The notes: a model not told the origin generated them from the letters alone. Shown: positions 34,588-45,100, numbered from the stretch's first letter. The stretch is 64,000 nucleotides of DNA from Chloroflexota bacterium (GCA_016191465.1 JACPOP010000014.1:124001-188000), one strand, 5' to 3'. Translations and numbers: made by a program.

Positions 34588-34920
34588 ATGAAGCGACTGC
34601 TCTTGCTCTTCGTAGCCGCCGGTGGGGCGGCCGTCTGGTGGCGCCGGCGAGGTCCGAGCAGCCAGACCGACGGGTCCATGGACGCATTCGGCGCCAGCGG
34701 CGTCACCCTTCCTGATGCTCCCCCGAAGCTCGGCGGCGAGGTTGCGCAGGAGCTATTGGACATCCTGGCGTGTCCCGATGACAAGGAGCCGGTGAAGCGC
34801 GAAGGCAATTACCTGGTGTGCGCCCGGTGTCACCGCCACTATCCCATCCGGGATGGGATCCCCGTCATGCTGATCGACGAGGCGCTGACCGCGGAGCAGG
34901 CCGCCGCGCAACCTGCCTGA
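34588..34920 (+). CDS. Membrane-anchored Trm112-family protein
   Basis: 110 residues. An N-terminal hydrophobic helix (about 3-18, LLLLFVAAGGAAVWW) followed by a short linker and then a Trm112/UPF0434 zinc-ribbon-like domain at about 51-97: LLDILACPDDKEPV with Cys62, YLVCARCHRHYPIRDGIPVML with Cys78 and Cys81. Trm112 proteins usually are soluble and activate methyltransferases. The membrane anchor is unusual. There is no methyltransferase neighbour to suggest a partner. Confidence 0.85.
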   Translation: MKRLLLLFVAAGGAAVWWRRRGPSSQTDGSMDAFGASGVTLPDAPPKLGGEVAQELLDILACPDDKEPVKREGNYLVCARCHRHYPIRDGIPVMLIDEALTAEQAAAQPA

Positions 34921-34993
34921 GCGATCCGTCAGCGCCCGACGCGCCGCGTGCGACGGGGCAGGATTGGGCCGGTCGAGCGCGTCGGGGTGCGGC

Positions 34994-35428
34994 TCACGGG
35001 ACCGGCGCGTCCGGCATGCACCACACCAGGTGAGGCTGCACGCCATCCCAGTAGAAGACTGCTGCCTGCTGAAAGCGGGCGCCCACCGCCGCTGCGTCGA
35101 GCCGGGACAGACCGGCGATGGCCAGTGACGGCTCGAGGTGGGACCGATCCGGGCTGAACCCCGCCGCGGGGTGCGCGGTCCAGCCGTGCTCCTCCACGTA
35201 CGCAACCAGCCGCCGGTGCGCCGCCTGGTTGACCGCCTCGTTCGGCTGCTCCGTGCCCGGGTTATAGGCCGTTACCACGGTGTAGGTCTGGTGGCGAACC
35301 AGGTCAGCCTTCCCAGAAATGAAACCTTTCATGGAGAACAGCATGTCACCCGCGGGGTGGTGGATCTGGTACAGGGCTTCGGCGTAGGCCTGAGCGAGCC
35401 CCGGCGGAACGGGTGCTGGCTCCGTCAT
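34994..35428 (-). CDS. DUF3293 domain protein
   Basis: 144 residues from the ATG at 35428. The core TYTVVTAYNPGTEQPNEAVN followed by HRRLVAYVEEHGW matches the DUF3293 pattern (a TAxNP motif followed by a conserved Asn and a helix). The end, QQAAVFYWDGVQPHLVWC, fits its last strand. DUF3293 has no established function. It lies 48 bp downstream of the MEMO-like gene on the same strand. Confidence 0.72.
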   Translation of the reverse strand: MTEPAPVPPGLAQAYAEALYQIHHPAGDMLFSMKGFISGKADLVRHQTYTVVTAYNPGTEQPNEAVNQAAHRRLVAYVEEHGWTAHPAAGFSPDRSHLEPSLAIAGLSRLDAAAVGARFQQAAVFYWDGVQPHLVWCMPDAPVP

Positions 35429-35476
35429 CGGTCGGGCGCCGCGCCCCCGGCGCACGTCACCAACGTCCCCAGCCGC

Positions 35477-36733
35477 TCACCGAAAGAGCATCGCGGCGAA
35501 CGTGACGCTTGAGCTGAGGTCGGGAGCCACCCACTGCGTGTACTTCAGCAGCTCGCCGCCAGCAGCCTCGCCCAGGAGCTCGGTCAGCAGGTACATGGGC
35601 GTGAAGCCGCAGATCCGTCGCGCGTCGCCGTCCTGCAGGACCTGCTGGAAGTAGCCCACTGCATCGCCCGCGGCAACCAGCTCCAGCATGGCGCGGTCAT
35701 CGCGGTTTACCCAGGCCATGCGCTCGATGTCGGTCAGCCAGGCATCGCCAAACTGGCGCCCCACGTGGGCGAGATCCACCGCGGCAATGACCGTGATGCG
35801 CCGCCCGTCCCCCCGGATAGCGGTCCGCAGAGCCGCGACAAAGTCGGCGACCTGGGCCACGTCGCGGGGGGTGTGCGGTGGCAGGACCAGGCTGTGGAGC
35901 GAACCGCACAGGATCGGCACCATCGGCGCGGCTCCTTCGCCGGCCACGCCCAGCGAGCGCAGGTACACCGCCTGGAACTCAATGGAGTGCTCACCGGCGT
36001 GGGCGAGCTCGCCCCGGTACAGGTCGCTGCCCCAAAGTCGCTGAAGACGGTCTACAAACTCCAGGTCATTGGGGATGGTGCCCAGTGGAGTGTCGTACGG
36101 CTTTCGGGTGGCGGCGAAGTGGCCGACCACCGGCAGGTGGCTCGTACCCAGGACGAGGTACAGGTCCGCGGGCTGAGACTCGGCGAGCTCCCTGTACGCC
36201 CACGAATACGTCTGCGCGCCGCGATGCAGATCGACGTGCGGAGCGATTACGCCACGAGGCGGCGGACGGTCGCCACGTGCGCCGGGCAGCGAGCCGGGGC
36301 CCTCCGGTGCCAGGTAACCGGCGGCGAGGAACGCCGGGAGCTCGCTGGCTCCGTCCGGGTAGGCGCCGCCGGCGTGGACAGCCACCCGCACCGGCCGCTG
36401 CTGGTAGACCTGCGCGCGCTGGGTCTGACGTGCCCGTGCACGCGGGCCTTCCAGGTATCCGGCGCGGTCCAACTGCTCCAGGAAGGCGCGAACCTCGGCT
36501 GGGGCCGGTCCGCCGTCACCGCCCACCCGGCGCGCAATCTCGTCCACGGTGCGCGACCCGTCGAGCAGCGACAGCAGCGCCACCGCGGCGTCCGAGAGCG
36601 CCACCGGCGGCAGGTCACGGTCCGCCGAATCGCGCAGCCAGATACGGCGTTCGCTGCCGCTCCCGACCGGGATCGCCTCCACCGGCCGCAACCGCGGCGG
36701 GTCCTCAAGTGGCAGCGTGGCGTCCTCAGGCAT
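35477..36733 (-). CDS. MEMO1-family protein (AmmeMemoRadiSam B) with PqqD-like N-terminal domain
   Basis: 418 residues. Residues about 1-95 look like a PqqD-type peptide-recognition fold: IWLRDSADRDLPPVALSDAA followed by LLSLLDGSRTVDEIARRVGG. Residues about 125-418 are a MEMO domain with GVIAPHVDLHRGAQTYSWAY, LVLGTSHLP, the HSIEFQ motif, IAAVDLAHVGRQFG and the final TFAAMLF. MEMO proteins are metal-dependent dioxygenase-like proteins of the AmmeMemoRadiSam group, usually near a radical SAM enzyme; none is seen here. The PqqD-like part suggests peptide binding. Confidence 0.85.
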   Translation of the reverse strand: MPEDATLPLEDPPRLRPVEAIPVGSGSERRIWLRDSADRDLPPVALSDAAVALLSLLDGSRTVDEIARRVGGDGGPAPAEVRAFLEQLDRAGYLEGPRARARQTQRAQVYQQRPVRVAVHAGGAYPDGASELPAFLAAGYLAPEGPGSLPGARGDRPPPRGVIAPHVDLHRGAQTYSWAYRELAESQPADLYLVLGTSHLPVVGHFAATRKPYDTPLGTIPNDLEFVDRLQRLWGSDLYRGELAHAGEHSIEFQAVYLRSLGVAGEGAAPMVPILCGSLHSLVLPPHTPRDVAQVADFVAALRTAIRGDGRRITVIAAVDLAHVGRQFGDAWLTDIERMAWVNRDDRAMLELVAAGDAVGYFQQVLQDGDARRICGFTPMYLLTELLGEAAGGELLKYTQWVAPDLSSSVTFAAMLFR

Positions 36734-36895
36734 GGAGCAGGGTTCTCAGTTGTCCGTTGGACTGTATCCGGACACGCGCGGCGCCGGCAGGGGGACATGG
36801 GCCAGGCGAGTCCCCTCCCTGGGCTCACAATGGCTTCGTACGTACGTGCCGGCTCCCCGATGGCAAGCCACCCGGTCGCCAGCGTGCTGCGCAAT

Positions 36896-36928
36896 GAACA
36901 GAGTGAGAACAGAGTGAGAACAGAGTGA
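36896..36928 (+). repeat. Three exact 11-bp tandem repeats
   Basis: GAACAGAGTGA occurs three times without change (36896-36906, 36907-36917, 36918-36928). The array ends 17 bases before the preferred NUDIX start and contains an alternative GTG start at 36925. Copy-number change would alter the spacing or the leader. Confidence 0.85.
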
Positions 36929-36945
36929 AAGGTAAAGCCTACGTG

Positions 36946-37437
36946 ATGACCAAGAAGCGCTTTCTGCTGTGGGTCTGGCGCGAAGTGCCGTTTCCCGACG
37001 GCGTTCGCCACCTGTTCCTGCGGATTCTGAACCCCTCCTTCATGATCGGCGCGATGGCGCTCATCCAGGACGAGCAGGGGCGGATCCTGGTGCTGGAGCA
37101 CACCTATCGGAAGCAGCGCCCGTGGGGCTTACCTGGCGGGTGGTTGAAGACGGCCGAGAGCCCGGAGCAGGGGCTCGCCCGAGAGGTGTACGAGGAGACC
37201 GGCTATACGGTGCGCGTCGACGCGCTGTTGGCCGCGGAATTCCTGCAGCGGTCCGTGCTGGACCTGATGTATCAGTGCACGGTGCTCTCCGGAACGTTCC
37301 ATGCCACCGACGAGACGGCGCAGGAGCGCTGGGTGGCCCCCGCTGACCTGCCGGAGCTGCTGCCCAATCAGGCGGCCATGCTCTACAGGGTCGGTGTCCA
37401 CCGCCGAGGCCGGACGGGCCCCACTACGCCGGCGTAG
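36946..37437 (+). CDS. NUDIX hydrolase
   Basis: 163 residues from the ATG at 36946; GTG at 36943 or 36925 are possible starts. The NUDIX box can be read: GGWLKTAESPEQGLAREVYEETGY (in parts: GGWLKTAESPEQ, GLAREVYEETGY), matching GX5EX7REUXEEXGU with all catalytic Glu residues. These enzymes hydrolyse nucleoside diphosphates linked to another group. The substrate is unknown. An array of three 11-bp repeats lies directly upstream. Confidence 0.92.
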   Translation: MTKKRFLLWVWREVPFPDGVRHLFLRILNPSFMIGAMALIQDEQGRILVLEHTYRKQRPWGLPGGWLKTAESPEQGLAREVYEETGYTVRVDALLAAEFLQRSVLDLMYQCTVLSGTFHATDETAQERWVAPADLPELLPNQAAMLYRVGVHRRGRTGPTTPA

Positions 37438-37739
37438 GCACTTCGCCCAGCACGCTACGGAGGCCGGCGCAGCAAGCCCTTCCGATTGGTGGAAGGGGGC
37501 TCATGCGGACGTCGGTGGCCAGCGGCGTGCGAGGTGCGCAGCGGGCTCCGCCTCCTGGACGGATGGCCTGAATCTTCGGCCGCCCCGGCCGTACAATTGG
37601 CCCAGGGCCCGTGTGGGGCAATGCAGCCCCACGAGTAGACTCGCGGCGCCCCGCCGGGCGCACCTTCCACAGGCAGACCTCCACACCGTCCGTCCACCAG
37701 GGAGCCCCGGCACCTTGTCTGGAAAGGAGGGAAGGCCTC
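37438..37739. other. Leader region upstream of rny
   Basis: About 300 bp without a convincing gene. A possible -10 (TACAAT, 37592-37597) has only a weak -35. A 7-bp hairpin (37613-37619 with 37626-37632) would lie close to the predicted transcript start. The ribosome-binding site GGAAAGGAGG precedes the rny GTG. Confidence 0.5.
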
Positions 37740-39278
37740 GTGGACAACACACTGATTCTTGCTTCTATTGTGGCCCTGGTTGCCGTCGCCGTTGGCGCCG
37801 GGCTGGGCTACATCGTCAACCAACGCACTACGGCCGAGCAGTTGCGGCTGGCTCGCGAGCGCGCCGACCAGTCGCGCTCGCATGCAGATGCCGAAGAGAA
37901 AGCGCTGCTCCTCGCCGCCAAAGAGGAGGCGATCCGCATCCGCTCGACCGCCGAGGACGAGGCGCGCGGAATGCGTGCTGAAATGCAGGCACTCGAGCGG
38001 CGCCTGCACCAGAAGGAGGAGAACCTCGATCGCAAGATCGAGGAGCTCGAGCGCCGCCAGGACCGCGTGCAGCGGCGCGACGAGGAGAGCGAAACCCGGC
38101 TCCGGGAGGCTCAGGAGCTCAAACGGGAGCAGGTTGTCACGTTGGAGCGGGTGGCAGCCCTGACGCGCGAGGCCGCGCGCCAGACACTCCTCCAGCAGGT
38201 GGAGGATGAGACGCGCCACGATCTCGCCCGCCGGATTCGGCACATCGAGACCGAGGCGCGGGCGACGGCCGAGCAGAACGCACGGAAGATCCTCTCGGTG
38301 GCCATTCAGCGGTACTCCGCGGAAACGGTGGGGGAGATCAGTACCACCGTTATCGCCATCCCGAACGAGGAGATGAAGGGCCGCATCATCGGCCGCGAGG
38401 GGCGCAACATCCGCGCGCTCGAAGCCGCCACGGGTGTGGACCTGATCATCGACGATACCCCGGACGCGGTGACGCTCTCGTGCTTCGATCCCGTCCGACG
38501 GGAGATCGCTCGCCTGGCCCTGACGCGGCTGGTACAGGATGGCCGCATTCACCCGGCGCGGATCGAGGAGATCGTCGCCAAGGCGAAGCAGGAGATCGAG
38601 CAGGAGATCAAAGAGGAGGGCGAGGCTGCCGCGTTCGAAGCGGGCGTCCTCGGCCTTCACCAGGAGATCGTCAAGGTGGTCGGGCGTCTGAAGTTCCGCA
38701 CCTCGTACGGTCAGAACCAGCTCCGCCACGCCGTGGAATGCGCCCACGTGGGCGCCATGCTGGCCGCGGAAGTGGGTGCCGATGTCACCATCGTCCGACG
38801 GGCGGCGTTCTTGCACGACATCGGCAAGGTGCTCACCCACGAGGTCGAGGGGCCTCACCACGTGGCAGGGGCCGACTTCATCCGCCGCTTTGGTGAGAGC
38901 AAGGCGGTTTGCCAGGCCGTCGCCGGGCACCACGATCACGACCCAGAGCAGCAGGCCGTGGAAGACGTGCTGGTGCAGGCAGCCGATGCGGCGTCCGGGG
39001 CAAGGCCGGGGGCACGGCATGAGAGCCTGGAAAACTACGTCAAGCGGCTGGAGGCGCTCGAAGAGGTCGCCAACTCGTTCGACGGCGTGGAGCGCTCATT
39101 TGCCATCCAGGCCGGCCGCGAAGTTCGCATCCTCGTCAAGCCCGACGAGGTGGATGATCTCCAGGCCATGCGCCTGGCGCGCGACATCGTGAAGAAGATC
39201 GAGGAGACGCTCCAGTACCCCGGCCAGGTCAAGGTGACGGTGGTCCGCGAGACGCGCGCCGTGGACTTCGCGCGATGA
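37740..39278 (+). CDS. rny: Ribonuclease Y
   Basis: 512 residues from GTG 37740, with GGAAAGGAGG about ten bases upstream. Domain order is the family's: N-terminal membrane helix (about 4-24), long coiled coil (about 28-190), KH domain with [21 protein letters not shown] domain with FLHDIGK, and the C-terminal [19 protein letters not shown]. It is the membrane-bound endoribonuclease that starts mRNA decay. Complete and ordinary. Confidence 0.98.
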   Translation: MDNTLILASIVALVAVAVGAGLGYIVNQRTTAEQLRLARERADQSRSHADAEEKALLLAAKEEAIRIRSTAEDEARGMRAEMQALERRLHQKEENLDRKIEELERRQDRVQRRDEESETRLREAQELKREQVVTLERVAALTREAARQTLLQQVEDETRHDLARRIRHIETEARATAEQNARKILSVAIQRYSAETVGEISTTVIAIPNEEMKGRIIGREGRNIRALEAATGVDLIIDDTPDAVTLSCFDPVRREIARLALTRLVQDGRIHPARIEEIVAKAKQEIEQEIKEEGEAAAFEAGVLGLHQEIVKVVGRLKFRTSYGQNQLRHAVECAHVGAMLAAEVGADVTIVRRAAFLHDIGKVLTHEVEGPHHVAGADFIRRFGESKAVCQAVAGHHDHDPEQQAVEDVLVQAADAASGARPGARHESLENYVKRLEALEEVANSFDGVERSFAIQAGREVRILVKPDEVDDLQAMRLARDIVKKIEETLQYPGQVKVTVVRETRAVDFAR

Positions 39279-39317
39279 GGCCAGGTCCGACGTTTGCGCC
39301 TCTGGTGCTGAGCGGCC

Positions 39318-40169
39318 ATGCTTGACCTGCACCTGCACAGCACGGTGTCCGACGGGCGGCTGCCGCCCATGGAAGTCGTCCGGCTGGCGCACCGCCACGG
39401 CGTCACAGTGATGGCGCTGACGGACCATGACGCCACCGGCGGCGTCGCCGAGGCCCAGGAGGAGGGGCGGCGCCTGGGTGTGCGCGTCATCCCCGGCATC
39501 GAGCTGAGCGCGGATCTGCCCGGCGCCTCGATCCACCTGCTGGGCCTGTTCCTCGACCACGAACAGCCGCGGTTCCAGGACACGGTGCGCCAGTTCCGTG
39601 AGGCGCGGGTCGCACGCGCCCGGCAGATGGTGGATCGGCTCGCCGAGCTTGGGGTGCCGATCGAGCCTGGGCGCGTGTTCGAGCTTGCCGGCGAAGGCAG
39701 CGTCGGCCGCCCCCACGTCGCGCAGGCGCTGCTCGAAGCCGGGCACGTCCAATCTCTCCAGGAGGCATTCGTCCACTTCATCGGCCACGATGGCCCGGCG
39801 TACTTCGAAGGGTTCCGCCTGGACCCGGTGGACGCAGTGGCGCTCATCCACTCCGTCGGCGGGTTCGCCTCGTGGGCGCACCCATTTGAGCTGGATGGCA
39901 AGGACTGGCAGACGTACCTGCCCGACATGCTGACTGCCGGCATCGACGGAGTGGAGGCGCTCTACAGCAAGGAGTACCACCCGGACCCGGTGGCGATGCT
40001 CCGCTCGGCGTGCGACGCGCACCACCTGATACCAACGGTCGGCAGCGACTTCCACGGCTTCGCCGGCATGGAGCGTCTGCCAGGCTCGGTGGCCGCGCCG
40101 CCCGACTTGCTGGCGCGCCTGGAGGCGCGGGTCGCAGCCATCCGCGGCGAAAGGAACCTCGTACCCTGA
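39318..40169 (+). CDS. PHP-domain phosphoesterase (TrpH/RNase AM family)
   Basis: 283 residues. The PHP motifs are in order: DLHLHSTVSDG (first HxH), LTDHDATGG, PGIELSAD, ASIHLLGLF, and late GSDFHGF. Family members are 3',5'-nucleoside bisphosphate phosphatases or 5'-3' exoribonucleases needing three metal ions. It lies 39 bp after rny on the same strand, which fits a linked role in RNA turnover. Confidence 0.93.
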   Translation: MLDLHLHSTVSDGRLPPMEVVRLAHRHGVTVMALTDHDATGGVAEAQEEGRRLGVRVIPGIELSADLPGASIHLLGLFLDHEQPRFQDTVRQFREARVARARQMVDRLAELGVPIEPGRVFELAGEGSVGRPHVAQALLEAGHVQSLQEAFVHFIGHDGPAYFEGFRLDPVDAVALIHSVGGFASWAHPFELDGKDWQTYLPDMLTAGIDGVEALYSKEYHPDPVAMLRSACDAHHLIPTVGSDFHGFAGMERLPGSVAAPPDLLARLEARVAAIRGERNLVP

Positions 40170-40246
40170 CTTCGGTTCTGACCCTTCCACCCGCCGCCGC
40201 GCCGGCACCCCCGCCTGACCAACGGATCGGGCAGCAGTCCACGCCC

Positions 40247-41194
40247 ATGATCGAGGTCCGGGACCTCGTCAAGCGCTATCGCAAGGCCGAGGTGAATGCC
40301 GTTGACAGCATCTCGTTCGCGGTGTCGCCCGGCGAGTTCTTCGTCCTGCTCGGCCCAAACGGCGCCGGGAAGACGACCACGATCTCCATCCTCACCACCA
40401 CGCTCTCGCCAAGCTCTGGGGCGGTGCGTATCGCCGGGCACGACATCGTGCAGGACTCCAGCGCGGTGCGGCGGAACGTGGGGATCATCTTCCAGAAGCC
40501 GAGCCTGGACCAGAACCTGACGGCGGAAGAGAACGTCCGCTTCCACGCGCTGCTGTATGGGCTGTACCCCTGGCGGCCAAGCTACCGCCTTATGCCGCGC
40601 GACTACCGCGAGCGGGTCAACGAGCTTGCCGAGGTGCTGGGCATCCAGAAAGAGATGTTCAAGCCCATCAAGACGTTCTCCGGCGGCATGAAGCGCAAGC
40701 TGGAGATCGTCAGGAGCTTGATCCACCGGCCGCGGGTGCTGTTCCTCGACGAGCCAACCACAGGGCTGGACCCGGAGGCGCGCCGGGGCCTGTGGGAGTA
40801 CCTCGGCGAGATGCGGAAGCGTTCCGGCACCACGACGTTCCTCACCACCCACTACCTGGAGGAGGCGGAAGACGCCGACACGGTGTGCGTGCTGAACAAG
40901 GGGCGCATCGTCTCGTATGGCACCCCGGCGGCGGTGAAATCGGACCTGGTGGAGGATTACCTGGTTTTCGATGCGGAGGATCGCGCAGCCCTCGCCCTGG
41001 AGCTTCAGCAGCTCGCCATTTCGTCAGTCCCTTTCGAGGGCGGGCAGACCAAGGTGCCGCTCCACCCTGGGCGGACCGCACACCAAATCCTGCGCTCCAT
41101 CCACACCCCACTGACGGTGATCCAGACGCACACGCCCACCCTTGAAGACGCGTACCTGGAGATCCTGGGGCGTGAGGCTGGAGCTACCGAATGA
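40247..41194 (+). CDS. ABC exporter ATP-binding protein (CcmA/DrrA type)
   Basis: 315 residues from the ATG at 40247; the frame is open further upstream but that part overlaps the PHP gene. Walker A GPNGAGKTTT, Q-loop IIFQKPSLDQNL, signature FSGGMKRKLEI, Walker B VLFLDEPTTGLD, His switch TTHYLEEAEDAD, and a C-terminal DrrA-like tail ending in TLEDAYLEI. A short insertion (LYPWRPSYRLMPRDYRERV) lies after the Q-loop. It pairs with the ABC-2 permease, overlapping it by four bases. The substrate may be a drug, lipid or polysaccharide. Confidence 0.94.
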   Translation: MIEVRDLVKRYRKAEVNAVDSISFAVSPGEFFVLLGPNGAGKTTTISILTTTLSPSSGAVRIAGHDIVQDSSAVRRNVGIIFQKPSLDQNLTAEENVRFHALLYGLYPWRPSYRLMPRDYRERVNELAEVLGIQKEMFKPIKTFSGGMKRKLEIVRSLIHRPRVLFLDEPTTGLDPEARRGLWEYLGEMRKRSGTTTFLTTHYLEEAEDADTVCVLNKGRIVSYGTPAAVKSDLVEDYLVFDAEDRAALALELQQLAISSVPFEGGQTKVPLHPGRTAHQILRSIHTPLTVIQTHTPTLEDAYLEILGREAGATE

Positions 41195-41973
41195 CCTCGG
41201 ACATCGGGGCCATCCTGGCCATCGCCAACCGCGATTTTGTGAAGCTGCTGCGCGATCCGATGCGGATCGTGACGTCGTTCGTCTTCCCGATCTTCTTCGT
41301 GGGACTGCTCGGCGGCAGCTTGCAGGCCAACCTGGGCGATAGCGTGGGCTATAACTTCCTGACCTTCACGTTCACGGGCATCATTGCCCAGACGTTGTTT
41401 CAGTCCTCTGCCCAGGGCCTGATCTCGCTGGTTGACGACCGCGAGTCGGACTTCAGCCAGGAGATGTTCGTCTCGCCGGTCTCGCGCTACAGCATCATCT
41501 TCGGCAAGATCCTGGGCGAGACGCTGGTGGCGCTCGTGCAAGGTCTGGCTATCGTGCTGTTCGGGCTCGTCATCGGCGTCCCGATCACCCTGCCAATCCT
41601 CGTCGCGCTCATCCCCGCGAGCCTGGCAGCGTGTCTGCTGGGAGGCGCCTTCGGGGTGCTGATCCTCGCGAACCTGGGCTCGCGCCGAGCTGCCGAGCAG
41701 GTGTTCACATTCATCTTCTTCCCCCAGTTCTTCCTGGCCGGCGTGTTCAGCCCCATCCAGGTGCTGCCGTGGTACCTGGAGATCCCATCGCGCCTGTCAC
41801 CGCTGCGCTACGCCGTGGACCTCATGCGCAATGTCTTCTACGCCGGCAGCCCCGAGTACCCGAAGGTGGTCCTGGCAAGCCCCGCGTTCAACCTCGCCAT
41901 CATGGCGGCCCTGTTCACGGGGTTCATGGTGGTGGGCACGTTCCTCTTTGTTCGAGGCGAGCGCAACCGGTAG
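41191..41973 (+). CDS. ABC-2 type permease
   Basis: 260 residues with six hydrophobic segments, the ABC-2 membrane topology. The conserved region FFPQFFLAGVFSPIQVLPWYLE then LSPLRYAVDLMRNVFY matches the ABC-2 signature before the last helix. It starts inside the stop of the ATPase gene (ATGA), showing translational coupling. An intrinsic terminator about 105 bp downstream ends the operon. Confidence 0.94.
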   Translation: MTSDIGAILAIANRDFVKLLRDPMRIVTSFVFPIFFVGLLGGSLQANLGDSVGYNFLTFTFTGIIAQTLFQSSAQGLISLVDDRESDFSQEMFVSPVSRYSIIFGKILGETLVALVQGLAIVLFGLVIGVPITLPILVALIPASLAACLLGGAFGVLILANLGSRRAAEQVFTFIFFPQFFLAGVFSPIQVLPWYLEIPSRLSPLRYAVDLMRNVFYAGSPEYPKVVLASPAFNLAIMAALFTGFMVVGTFLFVRGERNR

Positions 41974-42078
41974 CGCGCGCATCCACGCTCGATGGGGGTG
42001 CTCCAACTGGGGTGCGTCCGGCGTGCTCGGTACGGGTCAGCGTAGGGGTACGCTGCGGATTTCCTGGCACGGGTCTTG

Positions 42079-42099
42079 CAGGCAGAATGCCTGTTTTTT
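42079..42099 (+). terminator. Rho-independent terminator upstream of fdhA
   Basis: Stem CAGGCA (42079-42084), loop GAA, TGCCTG (42088-42093), followed by six T (42094-42099). It lies 106 bp past the ABC-2 permease and 31 bp before the fdhA start, so it ends the exporter transcript or could act as an attenuator in the fdh leader. Confidence 0.75.
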
Positions 42100-42130
42100 A
42101 GCCACCCTGCACAGACCGAAGGTCGCACCG

Positions 42131-45100
42131 ATGCCGGAGCAACACAGCCAGGCGCCAGGGATCGCCGGGGTGGCACCGAGCCAGCCCAGCGCTCCACCGT
42201 TTTCCCGCCGCGAGTTCATCCGCTTGTCTGGTGGCGTCTCCGGTGCGCTGGGCACCGTTGCGGCACTTGGCGCCGGCGTGGCGGCACCCGTGGCGCAGGC
42301 GGCCACGCTCCGCATCCAGGATGCTCGGGCGATTCCCACCATCTGCCCTTACTGCGCCGTTGGCTGCGGCCAGGTGGCGCACGTGGTGGATGGCCGCGTG
42401 GTCAACATCGAGGGCAACCCCGATTCGCCCATCAACCAGGGCAACCTGTGTCCCAAGGGCGCCGCCAGCTACCAGTTGATGGTCAACGCGAACCGTTGGA
42501 CCACGGTGAAGTACCGCGCCCCCGGCTCCGACCGCTGGGAGGACCGTCCCCTGGACTGGGCCATGGAGCGCGTCGCCCAGCTTGTGAAGCAGACCCGCGA
42601 TGAAACGTTCGTCGAAAAGGGGCCAGACGGCAAGACCGTCATGAACACTACGGCCATCTTCTCGCTGGGCGGGGCCACCATCGAGAACGAGTGGAACTAC
42701 ACGCACGCAAAACTGATGCGGGGGCTGGGGATCGTCGCGATCGAGAACCAGGCCCGCATATGACACTCCTCCTCCGTCCCCGGTCTGGGGGTGAGTTTCG
42801 GCCGCGGGGCGGCCACGACGTTCCAGCAGGACATTGCCAACTCGGACGCCATCCTGATCATGGGGTCCGACATGGCCGAGTGTCACCCGGTCGCCTTCCG
42901 CTGGGTCGCCAAAGCCAAGGAGCGGGGCGGCAAGCTGATCCACGTCGATCCTCGATTCACTCGCACGTCGGCGCTGGCCAACCTGTACGCGCCGATCCGA
43001 GCCGGTTCCGACATCGTCTTCCTGGGCGGTCTTATCTCCTGGGTGATCCAGAACGTGCTGGAGAACCCGAGCTTTCCCAACTACGACTTCTACCGCCAGT
43101 TCGTCACCACGTACACCAACGCCCCAACCATTGTCGGCGATCAGTTCCGGGACACGGAGGACCTGGAAGGGCTGTTCTCCGGCTACGACCCGCAGAAGCG
43201 CAGCTACGACAACGCCACCTGGCAGTACGACCGCACCGTTATACGCGGGACTGACCCTCGTGCCGCCGATAGCGAGCGGAGCGGCCAGCAGGGCGGCCCG
43301 CAGCAGTACGGATTCGACGCCGGCATGGCGGCCGATACGTCCAAGGGCTTCGATCCGCTCGTGCGGGCGCTGGTGCCGCCCCGCGAGACGCGCGACGAGT
43401 CGCTCCAGAACCCGCGCTGCGTGTTCCAGATCCTCAAGCGCCACTATGCCCGCTACACGCCGGAGGTGGTCGAGAAGGCCACTGGCTGCCCGCGCGACGT
43501 GTTCCTCCAGGTCGCGCGCACCTTCGCCGAGAACTCCGGCCCCGAGCGGACGGGGTCCATGGCGTACGCGGTGGCCTGGACGCAGCACACCACGGGCGTC
43601 CAGATGATCCGCGCCGCCGGCATCCTCCAGCAGCTCCTCGGGAACATCGGCCGTCCTGGCGGCGGCATCCTGGCGCTGCGCGGCCACGCCACCATCCAGG
43701 GCAGCACCGACAACCCGACGCTCTATCACTCCATCACCGGCTACATGTCTCAGCCGACGGTCTTGAAACGGCACGAGACGCTCAAGGAGTACCTCGCCAC
43801 CGAAGTCCAGCCCACGGCCTACTGGGCCAACCAGCCCAAGTTCATGGTCAGCTACCTCAAGGCGATGTACGGCGACACTGCCACGCGCGAGAACGACTTC
43901 GGGTACGCCTGGCACCCTCGGATCGTGGGCGACCACTCGCACATCCCGATGATGGTGGCGATGGCCGACGGTAAGGTGCAGGGCATGTTCGCCATCGGCC
44001 AAAACCCGGCGGTCGGCGGGCAGAACGCCGGGTTGCAACGCCGCGCGCTCGCCCGGCTCAATTGGCTGGTGGTGCGCGATTACTTCGAGCACGAGACGGC
44101 CAGCTTCTGGAAGGACTCGCCCGAGGTGCGGAGCGGCCAGCTCAAGACAGCCGATATCCAGACCGAAGTCTTCTTCCTTCCCGCGGCCCACCCCGCCGAG
44201 GGCGAGGGCACGTTCACCAATACCCAGCGTCTCATCCAGTTCAAGGAGAAGGCAGCCGATCCGCCTGATGATGCCCGCACGGACCTGTGGTTTACCTACC
44301 AGCTTGGCAAGCGGCTCAAGGAGCTGTACGCGAATTCCACCGCTCCCCGTGATCAGGGCATTCGCAACCTGACCTGGGACTACGAGCCCACCGCGGAGGA
44401 GGTCGCGCCCTGGCGGATCAAGGACGATCCCTCGTCAGTCAAGATCCTCAAGGAGATCAATGGCTACCGGGTGGCCGACCGCGTGCCCCTGGCCGGCTTT
44501 GGCGAGGCCAAAGACGATGGCTCCACCGTGTGCGGCAACTGGATCTACTCGGGCGTCTACCCCCAGGAGGGAAGGAACCTCGCCGCCAACCGCAACCCGG
44601 ACGGCTACGTGAGCCTCGGCTGGGGCTTCGCGTGGCCCGCCAATCGACGCATCATGTACAACCGCGCCTCGGCGCGCCCGGACGGGCAGCCCTGGAGCGA
44701 CCGGAAGCGCTATGTCTGGTGGGACGGCCAGCGGTGGACCGGCTACGACGTGCCGGATTTCGCCGTCACCAAGGCGCCCACCACGCCGGCCAAGGATGAT
44801 GGCATCGGCCTCGACTGGCAGTCGGGCACCGACCCGTTCATCATGAAGGCGGACGGCAGAGCGTGGATGTTTGCCCCCACCGGCCTTGTCGACGGGCCGT
44901 TGCCCACCCACTACGAGGCCGCCGAGTCGCCCGTTCACAACCTGCTGTACCCAAAGCAGGACTCCAGCCCGGCTTACAAGTACTTCGCCCGTGACGACAA
45001 TCCGCTGGCCCCGATCGCCGACGCGCGCTTCCCGTACGTCCTGACCACGTATCGGCTCACGGAGCACTACCTCAGCGGCGTCATGAGCCGCTGGCTGCCC

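Noticed and set aside
42761-42763. TGA in fdhA as a nonsense mutation or frameshift
   Set aside because: The frame continues in the same register with full homology, the TGA is at the known Sec site, and a SECIS hairpin follows.
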